Shown here one piece after another: positions 1 to 5,835 of a stretch of DNA of 14,382 nucleotides. Every line of letters begins with the position of its first letter. The first letter of the stretch is position 1. Location of the stretch: assembly GCA_035504175.1 (NCBI GenBank), contig DATJSJ010000028.1:1-14382 (forward strand), in the 5' to 3' direction. The stretch comes from DATJSJ01 sp035504175. GTDB lineage: Bacteria; Pseudomonadota; Alphaproteobacteria; Acetobacterales; Acetobacteraceae. Both the position numbers and the translations under genes were made by a program. Under the pieces are notes generated by a model. The model searched no databases, was not told where the DNA came from, and was given only the letters and a program-made list of their open reading frames with translations.

Positions 1-11
1 TGCCCTTTGGC

Positions 12-42
12 GGGGTCCAGGGGCAGAGCCCCTGGCCTTCCT
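12..42 (+). repeat. Dispersed GC-rich palindromic repeat, copy 1
   Basis: A perfect 8-bp inverted repeat, CCAGGGGC (17-24) and GCCCCTGG (28-35) around the loop AGA, sits in a longer stretch that is shared with the minus strand at 6595-6627. The shared order is GGGGT, a C or G, CAGGGG, a short purine loop, AGCCCC, TGGCCTTC. It begins about 20 bases past the stop of the cupin gene, so in the leftward transcript it forms a stable hairpin and may act as a 3' end or RNA-stability element. There is no T-run, so a classic intrinsic terminator is not supported. Confidence 0.7.
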
Positions 43-63
43 TCACCGCCGGCCCATCGAGCG

Positions 64-495
64 TCATGCCGTGCCGGCGATCACCGCGCGGTCTTCGTCG
101 GTCAGGGCGACCGGGATCCCGCTGCGTATCATCTCTGCGAACCCTTCGTTCGGCGTCATGAAGGTGAGGCAGTAGAGCTTTCCCGGTCCGGTGTTCTGCA
201 CCACGTGCTCTGTCCCGGGGCGCAGCACGAATGCGTCGCCCGGGCCGATCGGCATGGTCGCGCCGCCGGCGCGCGCGAGGCCGGAGCCGCGCAATACGAT
301 GAACGCCTCCTCGGCCTCCGCATGGGTATTGGGCGGCGTGGCCCCGCCCGGCTCGAAGATTTCCACCACCATGGTGAAGCTGACCCCGTCGGCCAGTGGG
401 TCGAACAGGCAGGCGAAGTAGTTGGTGGAGTCGGGTGCGATGCGAAAGCCGCGCAGCTCGCCCGCGCGTTTCGCGATCACTGGATGCGCCATCAT
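64..495 (-). CDS. Small single-domain cupin protein
   Basis: The 143-residue product is a single cupin beta-barrel and nothing else. Motif 1 is G51-x4-N56-T-H58-x3-E62-E63 and ends at G70; motif 2 is R92-P93-G94-x2-H97-x3-N101. The first metal-binding His of the usual HxH pair is replaced by Asn56, while His58, Glu62/63 and His97 remain, so a bound metal is likely but its ligand set is unusual. The start is the first of two consecutive ATG codons (493-495) and overlaps the upstream amidohydrolase stop as ATGA, which indicates translational coupling. No signal peptide is present, so it should be cytoplasmic. Small cupins of this type include sugar or amino-acid isomerases, dioxygenases and ureidoglycine-related enzymes; the sequence alone does not choose between them. 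The operon partner suggests work on the same nitrogenous substrate (inference). Confidence 0.88.
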   Translation of the reverse strand: MMAHPVIAKRAGELRGFRIAPDSTNYFACLFDPLADGVSFTMVVEIFEPGGATPPNTHAEAEEAFIVLRGSGLARAGGATMPIGPGDAFVLRPGTEHVVQNTGPGKLYCLTFMTPNEGFAEMIRSGIPVALTDEDRAVIAGTA

Positions 496-1844
496 GCTTC
501 GGTTCCTCCCTGTTCTGCGCCGATCTCGAGCAGCGCGTCCAGTTCGCGCCAGTCGGGCGGGGTGGTGTCGATTGGCTGGCCGCCACGCAGCACCACGCGG
601 TCGGATTGCGGCCGCGCCAGCAGCTCGGTCATGCCGCGCGCCCGGAACAGCAGCAGGTCGGCCGCGGCACCGGCGCGGATCATGCCGCTGCCGCCGAGCC
701 CCATTACGGCGGCGGGTGTCGCTGCCACGGCGCGTGGCCAGTCGCCCCAGGGATGGTCGAGCTGCGCGATGCGCACCGCCTCGCGATACACTTCCAGCAT
801 GTCGTAGTCGCCGCAGGCGTAGAACGGATCGCGGCAATTGTCGGAAGCACAGGAGACCGGCACGCCGGCGGCGCGGAATTCGTGCACCAGCGTGATGCCG
901 CGCCAGCGCGGCGTGCGGCCCGGTGTCCGGCCCTGCAAGTACATATTGCACATCGGCAGCACGACGATGGTGATGCCGGCCTCGCGGCAGAGGTGGATCG
1001 TCTCCGCCGCGTACTCCTCCGGCTGCATGGCCAGCGAGCAGGTATGGCCGCACTGGATGCGGCCGCGAAAACCGCGACGCAGCGCCATCTCCGCCACTGC
1101 CCGCAGTGACCGCGCCCCGAGGGCGCCGGTCTGATCGAGGTGCAGGTCGAGATCGAGACCGCGCTGTTCGGCCAGCGCGAAGAAATGCGCGAGCTGGTCC
1201 TGGAACCCCGCCGGCAACTTCCCGTCCGGTCCGAGCAGCACGCCCGCCGACATGCCCAGCAGCCCGCCACTCTCCGCCACCAGATCGGCCAGCGCCGCGC
1301 CGTCCTCGCCGTCGAACCGCTCGAGCGGGCAGAGCGAGACCCCCTGCAGCGCGATCCGACCCGTCCATTCCTCGCGCAGCCGGCGGAACACCGCCCAGCC
1401 GTTCTTCGCATGCGGCCAGAAACTGTCGATATGCGTGCGCATCGCGACGGTCCCATGCGCGTAGGCGCAGGCGACGCCGAAGCGAAACCGCGCCTCGATA
1501 TCCGCCTCCGACCAGTGTGCTTCGCGATCGGCCGACGCCGCAACGCCGGCACCTTCGAGATCGCCGGTCGGATTGGCGGCACGCGGCCAGATCTCAGTCT
1601 TGTCCAGATGCACGTGCGCGTCGACCAGTCCGGGCCAGACCTGGCCGCCCCCCATCGCGATGCCATCCGAAGCCGTGCCGGGTGGTGCCACTGCTGCAAT
1701 GCGCCCGCCCTCGAGCCGCAGGTCCAGTCGCGCCAGACCCTCCACATCCACCGGCCCGGGTGGCGCCTCGAGCAGGACGGCCGGGACGCGGATGTCGCGC
1801 AGCCAGGTCGCGGCGGGCAGGCGATCAGGGAACCAGGGCTTCAT
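492..1844 (-). CDS. CodA-like (cytosine deaminase family) amidohydrolase
   Basis: The 450-residue protein is a cytoplasmic metal-dependent hydrolase of the cytosine deaminase/AtzC branch of the amidohydrolase superfamily. Visible elements in order: strand-1 motif with H77 and H79 (AHVHLDK), H235 in LHLDQ, H267 in CGHTC, and D335 in ASDN, which together match the iron/zinc site of E. coli CodA. The residue equivalent to the catalytic Glu217 of CodA is Gln238 here, and the second Asp after the metal Asp is Asn336. The fold is full length and intact, so it is probably active on a substrate other than cytosine, or by hydrolysis that does not need that Glu; this is inference. The start at ATG 1842-1844 has a GGAG site upstream; an in-frame extension to 1961 lacks conserved residues and was dropped. 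It leads a two-gene operon with the cupin. AtzC-type isopropylammelide hydrolase is an alternative reading. Confidence 0.9.
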   Translation of the reverse strand: MKPWFPDRLPAATWLRDIRVPAVLLEAPPGPVDVEGLARLDLRLEGGRIAAVAPPGTASDGIAMGGGQVWPGLVDAHVHLDKTEIWPRAANPTGDLEGAGVAASADREAHWSEADIEARFRFGVACAYAHGTVAMRTHIDSFWPHAKNGWAVFRRLREEWTGRIALQGVSLCPLERFDGEDGAALADLVAESGGLLGMSAGVLLGPDGKLPAGFQDQLAHFFALAEQRGLDLDLHLDQTGALGARSLRAVAEMALRRGFRGRIQCGHTCSLAMQPEEYAAETIHLCREAGITIVVLPMCNMYLQGRTPGRTPRWRGITLVHEFRAAGVPVSCASDNCRDPFYACGDYDMLEVYREAVRIAQLDHPWGDWPRAVAATPAAVMGLGGSGMIRAGAAADLLLFRARGMTELLARPQSDRVVLRGGQPIDTTPPDWRELDALLEIGAEQGGTEA

Positions 1845-1900
1845 CGCTCTCCTGCCTTGCGGCGGGGCCGCGGCGGACCTCGCCCGGGACGGCGGGATCG

Positions 1901-1917
1901 CACCAAGAATTGTGCCA
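1901..1917 (-). promoter_or_regulatory. Weak sigma-54-like promoter motif
   Basis: Read on the minus strand, CTGGCACAATTCTTGGT resembles the sigma-54 consensus TGGCACG-N4-TTGCW. The -24 element TGGCAC is perfect and the spacing is right, but the -12 element reads TTGGT, losing the usual GC. It would place the transcription start about 45-50 bases before the CodA-like start. The same stretch also contains a dyad GCAC-N8-GTGC (1899-1914), one base longer than the N7 of a typical NtrC site. Either reading would suit nitrogen-controlled expression, but the -12 mismatch makes this tentative. Confidence 0.25.
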
Positions 1918-2047
1918 GCCATAACTGCGCGCCGCACCGGTTCGTGGCCGCGGCGATGCATGCCCTGCGGCCAGGTTTACCCGAACGATGGGCAGACGCA
2001 TCGGAGCCGCGGTCTCGGCTTCGCGCCTGACGTGGGGGTCGCGGCGG

Positions 2048-2061
2048 TTGATCCAGGTCAA
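2048..2061. promoter_or_regulatory. FNR/FixK/Anr-type binding site
   Basis: TTGATCCAGGTCAA matches the TTGAT-N4-ATCAA consensus of the Crp/Fnr oxygen-response family with one change, and fits the looser FixK form TTGA-N6-TCAA exactly. It lies about 150 bases before the alcohol dehydrogenase start. If it activates from the usual -41.5 position, transcription would start near 2096, leaving a leader of about 120 bases. No convincing -10 element is visible there. It suggests low-oxygen control of the alcohol dehydrogenase/CBS pair. Confidence 0.4.
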
Positions 2062-2214
2062 GGCCGGGCCGGCCGCGATGCGGGAGGCTTGGCCGTCGGC
2101 CGGGTGCGGCGGGGGCTCGCGCAGCGGATCCGCGACCCGTCCGGACGATGCCCGCATCCGAACCGGTGCAGCCGACGCGACGGATGCCTCGATGATCCGA
2201 TGGGAGACCTCGTC

Positions 2215-3288
2215 ATGCCCCGCATGAAGGCAGCGATTTTCGTCGAGCCCGGCCGCATCGTGCTGGAAAGCAAGCCGGTGCCCGATATCGGCCCGCTGGA
2301 CGCGCTGCTCCGGGTCACCACCACGACGATCTGCGGCACCGATATCCACATCCTCAAGGGCGAGTATCCGGTGGCCCGCGGCCTTACGATCGGCCACGAG
2401 CCGGTGGGCGTGATCGAGAAGCTCGGCTCGGCCGTCAGCGGCTTCCGCGAGGGCCAGCGCGTGATCGCCGGCGCCATCACGCCGAGCGGCCACAGCGCGG
2501 CCTGCCTGTGCGGCTGCGCCAGTCAGGACGGCGCAGGCACGAAGCACGGCTTTGCTGCGGCCGGCGGCTGGAAGTTCGGCAACACGATCGATGGCTGTCA
2601 GGCGGAATATCTGCGGGTGCCGGATGCCATGGCCAATCTCGCCGAGGTGCCCGACAGCCTCACCGATGAGCAGGTGCTGATGTGCCCGGACATCATGTCG
2701 ACCGGGTTCAGCGGCGCCGAGCGTGGCAGCATCCGCATCGGCGACACGGTTGCGGTGTTCGCCCAGGGGCCGATCGGCCTGTGCGCCACCGCCGGGGCGA
2801 AGCTCTGCGGCGCCACCACGATCATCGCGGTCGATAGCGTGCCGGCGCGCATCGCGATGGCGCGGTGGCTCGGCGCCGACCAGGTGGTGGACTTCCGCGC
2901 CGTCGATCCGGTCGAGGAAATCATGCGCCTGACCGATGGCCGCGGCGTCGACGTCGCGATCGAGGCACTGGGCACGCAGGCGACCTTTGCCGCGGCCCTC
3001 GGCGTGCTGCGCCCCGGCGGCACGCTCTCCAGCCTCGGCGTCTACTCCGAGGACTTGACGATCCCGCTTGGCGCCTTCGCGGCCGGGCTGGCCGACCGCT
3101 CGATCGTCACGACCCTGTGTCCGGGCGGCAAGGAGCGGATGCGCCGGCTCATGGCGGTGATCGCCACCGGCCGCGTCGACCTCAGGCCGATGGTGACGCA
3201 TCGGTTCAAGCTGGACGAGATCGAGGCGGCCTACGATCTGTTTGGCCATCAGCGCGACGGCGTGCTCAAAGTGGCGATCACGCCATGA
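2215..3288 (+). CDS. Zinc-dependent NAD(P)+ secondary alcohol dehydrogenase
   Basis: The 357-residue protein is a medium-chain dehydrogenase/reductase of the branch that includes the Thermoanaerobacter brockii secondary alcohol dehydrogenase, with shared landmarks GWKFGN, the PDIMSTGF block, and LCPGGKERMRRL before GRVDL. It should interconvert alcohols and aldehydes/ketones in the cytoplasm. Catalytic zinc ligands are Cys40, His61 with Glu62, and Asp159; the nucleotide-binding loop is AQGPIG near residues 175-180. The structural-zinc four-Cys lobe is absent, but an odd C97-x-C99-x-C101 cluster sits where that lobe would be. The start ATG 2215 has GGGAG 8 bases upstream; ATG 2200 and 2224 are in-frame alternatives, and the long extension to 1573 is not coding. 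It is probably co-transcribed with the CBS gene 56 bases downstream. A low-oxygen role is inferred from the FNR/FixK-like box. Confidence 0.93.
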   Translation: MPRMKAAIFVEPGRIVLESKPVPDIGPLDALLRVTTTTICGTDIHILKGEYPVARGLTIGHEPVGVIEKLGSAVSGFREGQRVIAGAITPSGHSAACLCGCASQDGAGTKHGFAAAGGWKFGNTIDGCQAEYLRVPDAMANLAEVPDSLTDEQVLMCPDIMSTGFSGAERGSIRIGDTVAVFAQGPIGLCATAGAKLCGATTIIAVDSVPARIAMARWLGADQVVDFRAVDPVEEIMRLTDGRGVDVAIEALGTQATFAAALGVLRPGGTLSSLGVYSEDLTIPLGAFAAGLADRSIVTTLCPGGKERMRRLMAVIATGRVDLRPMVTHRFKLDEIEAAYDLFGHQRDGVLKVAITP

Positions 3289-3344
3289 GCCGGATCGCCG
3301 GGATCATCCCCCGCCGACCGGCCGATCCGAAGGAGGAACCGACC

Positions 3345-4394
3345 ATGGCGGCCGAGGACCCCGCTGCCGCGGCAACCCCGAAGCGCGCCTTCGACGCGAT
3401 GACCGCGCCGCCCGTCACCGTGACACCGGAGACGCTGGTGCGCGACGTGGCGAACCTGCTGGTGGAGAAGCGGATCAGCGCCGCTCCCGTGGTCGACGCC
3501 GCGGGCGACATCATCGGCATGGTCAGCGAGGGCGATCTGCTTGGCCGCAGCGACGAGGACCGCGCCGCCGGGCTTGACTGGTGGCTGTCGTTGCTGGCCG
3601 GAGCCGAGCCACCCCGTGCGGCCCTCGATGCCGCCGCGGGAGACCGGGAGGTGCGCGCGGTGATGCACGCCCCGGTTATCACGATTGCGGCCGACGCGCC
3701 GCTGCGGGACGTGGCCGAGCTGTTGCGGGCGCATCGCATCAAGCGCCTGCCGGTGATGCAGGAAGGGCGCATGATCGGCATCGTGAGCCGCGCCGACCTG
3801 CTGCGCGTGGTGGCCGCCATGCCGGCGGCCGCGACCATGGCGAAACTCGGTGGTCTGGCAGGCTTCCTGTCCGGTCTCGCCGGCGGCGACGAGCACACGG
3901 CTGCGGCCTCGCGGCCCCGATCCGACCACGCCCGCCCGGCGCAGGAGGGGAAAATGGAGCAGCCCGGCAAGTTGAGTGCCAACGCCTTTCGCGGCCTCGT
4001 CGAGGCCTCGCAGAAGGCGCGGGCGCAGAAAGCCGAACGCACCGAGGCGGAGGAGGACGCGGCCCGCCAGCGCCAGGCCGAAGAGCTGATGCAGACCCAT
4101 CTCGACGCCGAGGCCTGGCAGGCGCTGATGGATCGTGCGCGCAGCGCCGCCGAGCACGGGCAGCAGGAAATCTGCTTGCTCAACTTCCCCGCCGAGCTGT
4201 GCACCGATGGCGGTCGCAAGATCGACGTCGCGGAGGCCGGCTGGCCCCAGACGCTGCGTGGCGAGGCCGCCGACCTGTTCGACCGCTGGGAACGTGAGCT
4301 GAAACCGGCCGGCTTCGCCCTCGACGCCCGCGTCACCGACTACCGCCATGGCAAGCTCGGCGAGATCGGCCTGTTCCTGAGCTGGCGCGAATAG
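3345..4394 (+). CDS. Tandem CBS-domain protein with unrecognised C-terminal domain
   Basis: The 349-residue product begins with two CBS domains (about residues 14-68 and 105-158) with the typical VVDAAGDIIGMVSEGDLL and MIGIVSRADLL ends. Such pairs bind adenine nucleotides and sense energy state. A short hydrophobic Gly/Ala linker follows (160-180). Many relatives carry a BON domain here; instead residues 204-349 hold a charged, probably helical Glu/Arg/Ala-rich stretch (about 215-255) and a compact domain with LLNFPAELCTDGG and GLFLSW that I do not recognise. AGGAGG 8 bases before ATG 3345 fixes the start. A second AGGAGG plus ATG lies in frame at 3943-3956 (residue Met204), so the C-terminal part may also be made alone or reflects an old gene fusion. 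There is no signal peptide. It follows the alcohol dehydrogenase and may share its low-oxygen control. Confidence 0.9.
   Translation: MAAEDPAAAATPKRAFDAMTAPPVTVTPETLVRDVANLLVEKRISAAPVVDAAGDIIGMVSEGDLLGRSDEDRAAGLDWWLSLLAGAEPPRAALDAAAGDREVRAVMHAPVITIAADAPLRDVAELLRAHRIKRLPVMQEGRMIGIVSRADLLRVVAAMPAAATMAKLGGLAGFLSGLAGGDEHTAAASRPRSDHARPAQEGKMEQPGKLSANAFRGLVEASQKARAQKAERTEAEEDAARQRQAEELMQTHLDAEAWQALMDRARSAAEHGQQEICLLNFPAELCTDGGRKIDVAEAGWPQTLRGEAADLFDRWERELKPAGFALDARVTDYRHGKLGEIGLFLSWRE
3943..3956 (+). promoter_or_regulatory. Strong in-frame internal ribosome-binding site and ATG
   Basis: AGGAGG (3943-3948) stands 5 bases before ATG 3954, inside the CBS gene and in its frame. Initiation here would yield a separate 146-residue protein consisting exactly of the unrecognised C-terminal domain. 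The position at the boundary between the CBS part and the C-terminal part makes chance less likely than it would be elsewhere. Confidence 0.5.
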
Positions 4395-4440
4395 AGCCCC
4401 CCGCGCGCGCTGTCTCCGGGCGCAAGCCGCGGTCATCGCG

Positions 4441-5832
4441 TCAGAACCCCATCGACCGCCACGGTCGCGCGCAGAACCCGTCCGTGCCGGCCCGCCGCGT
4501 CAGCGAGGCGGCCGCCGCAGCCGAGCGCGCGAGCACCGCGTGCTCGTCGACCGTGGTGATCCGTCCGTCGCGCATCACCGTGCGGCCGTCGATCAGCACA
4601 TGCGTGACTTCGTGGCCCAGCGCCGAATAGACGATGGCCGAGACCGGGTTGTGCACCGGCGCCATCGCCGGGTGGCTGGTGTCGATCACCGCGAGGTCGG
4701 CCTTCTTGCCCGGCTCGATCGAGCCGATCAGGTGCTCCATCCCGATCGCCCGCGCGCCGTCGATCGTTGCCATCTCCAGCACCTTCTCGGCCGTCATGAC
4801 CGTGGCGTCGCGGTGAAATCCCTTCTGGATCAGCGCCGCGAACTTCATCGCCTGGAACAGGCTGTGATTGTTGCTGCTCGCCGGCCCGTCGGAGCCGAGC
4901 CCGACGGTGATCCCGGCCAGCAGCATCGCCGGAATCGGCGGCACGCCGGAGGCAAGATACATGTTGCTGCACGGGTTGTGCGACACCCGCACGTCGTGAT
5001 GCTTCAGCACGCGGATGTCGCGCGCGCCGCACTGCACGCAATGCACCGCCAGCACGTCCGACCCCAGAAAGCCGATCTCGCCCAGGAACTCCGTGTCGGT
5101 GCAGCCGAACCGGCTCTGCGACTCGCTGATCTCGAAATCCGTCTCCGCCACGTGCGTGGTGATGAAGGCGCGTTCCACATCCGCCAGCGCCCGCGCCCCG
5201 CGCAGCGCCGCCGCGTCCAGCGACCAGATCATCGCCGGCGCCAGCCCGACCTGCACCCGCCCGTCCGGCCGGTTATGCGCGCGCATCAGCGCCCGCGCAT
5301 CCGCCAGCGCCGCATCCGGCACCTCGATCAGCGCCGCTGGGATGCCCAGCTCCGCCCCCGCCGTCAGGAATCCGCGGCAGACCCGGCCGCGCATTCCCGT
5401 CGCCTCGAACGCCTCGATCACCGGCGCAGTCAGCCCCGGCCGCGGATGCGCGTACATGAAATCGACCAGCGACGTCACGCCGGAGCGGATCGACTCGACG
5501 CACCCGTGCATTGCCGCCGCCGACACGTCCTCGACCGTCAGCGCCACGGCGGACGGCCCGGTCATGCAGGTGAACCACTTCTTGAGCACCATGTCGTCGC
5601 CGAGACCCTTCAGCAGCGTCTGGAACAGGTGCGTGTGCGTGTTCACCATGCCGGGAATGATGATCGAGCGGCGGCAATCGATCACCTCCGCGCCCGGATC
5701 GACACGCTCCAGCGCGGCACGCGTCCCGACCGCCGCAATGCGGTCGCCCTCGACCAGCACGCTCGCCTGGTCCAGCACATCCCGCTTCGGGTTCATCGTC
5801 ACCACCCAGGCATCGGTCAGCAGCGTGCCCAT
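4441..5832 (-). CDS. TRZ/ATZ-family amidohydrolase (deaminase or chlorohydrolase type)
   Basis: The 463-residue protein has the complete metal and catalytic set of the AtzA/TrzN, guanine deaminase and MTA/SAH deaminase group: H66 and H68 in NTHTHLF, H227 and E230 in THVAE, H264 in AVHCV, H285 in VSHNP and D315 in GSDGP. The C-terminal strand carries the usual GSIEPGKKADLAVID block. It should use one zinc or iron to remove an amino or similar group from an N-heterocycle in the cytoplasm. The start ATG 5830-5832 follows the stop of the RutB-like gene after 3 bases, so it is the last gene of the transporter operon. The exact substrate cannot be read from the sequence: 8-oxoguanine, guanine, a pterin, SAH/MTA or an s-triazine are all family possibilities. 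Convergent with the CBS gene, 46 bases apart, with no clear terminator between. Confidence 0.92.
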   Translation of the reverse strand: MGTLLTDAWVVTMNPKRDVLDQASVLVEGDRIAAVGTRAALERVDPGAEVIDCRRSIIIPGMVNTHTHLFQTLLKGLGDDMVLKKWFTCMTGPSAVALTVEDVSAAAMHGCVESIRSGVTSLVDFMYAHPRPGLTAPVIEAFEATGMRGRVCRGFLTAGAELGIPAALIEVPDAALADARALMRAHNRPDGRVQVGLAPAMIWSLDAAALRGARALADVERAFITTHVAETDFEISESQSRFGCTDTEFLGEIGFLGSDVLAVHCVQCGARDIRVLKHHDVRVSHNPCSNMYLASGVPPIPAMLLAGITVGLGSDGPASSNNHSLFQAMKFAALIQKGFHRDATVMTAEKVLEMATIDGARAIGMEHLIGSIEPGKKADLAVIDTSHPAMAPVHNPVSAIVYSALGHEVTHVLIDGRTVMRDGRITTVDEHAVLARSAAAAASLTRRAGTDGFCARPWRSMGF

Positions 5833-5835
5833 CGC

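Larger units (their letters stand above)
1845..2214. other. 370-bp divergent intergenic region
   Basis: No gene is supported here. Reading frames that extend through it from either side do not resemble known proteins and have no ribosome-binding site of their own. It should hold the promoters of the leftward CodA-like/cupin operon and the rightward alcohol dehydrogenase/CBS operon. Two sites stand out and are listed separately: a sigma-54-like motif on the minus strand (1901-1917) and an FNR/FixK-like dyad (2048-2061). Confidence 0.6.

Noticed and set aside
292..300. Degenerate second Walker A in the ABC ATPase as a sign of decay
   Set aside because: The inspected site is protein residues 292-300 of the ATPase gene at 8694-10229. 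Loss of the Walker Lys in the second domain is normal in this family of double ATPases, so it is not a defect.
1573..2214. Upstream in-frame extension of the alcohol dehydrogenase
   Set aside because: It runs antisense to the CodA-like gene and shows no conservation; a good GGGAG site precedes ATG 2215.
1825..3249. A 474-codon open frame on the minus strand opposite the alcohol dehydrogenase
   Set aside because: The plus-strand product has clear zinc ligands and nucleotide-binding motif; the antisense product is low-complexity in Ala, Arg, His and Asp with no ribosome-binding site.
4395..4440. Terminator between the convergent CBS and TRZ/ATZ-type genes
   Set aside because: The 46 bases are GC-rich but contain no clear stem followed by a T-run.
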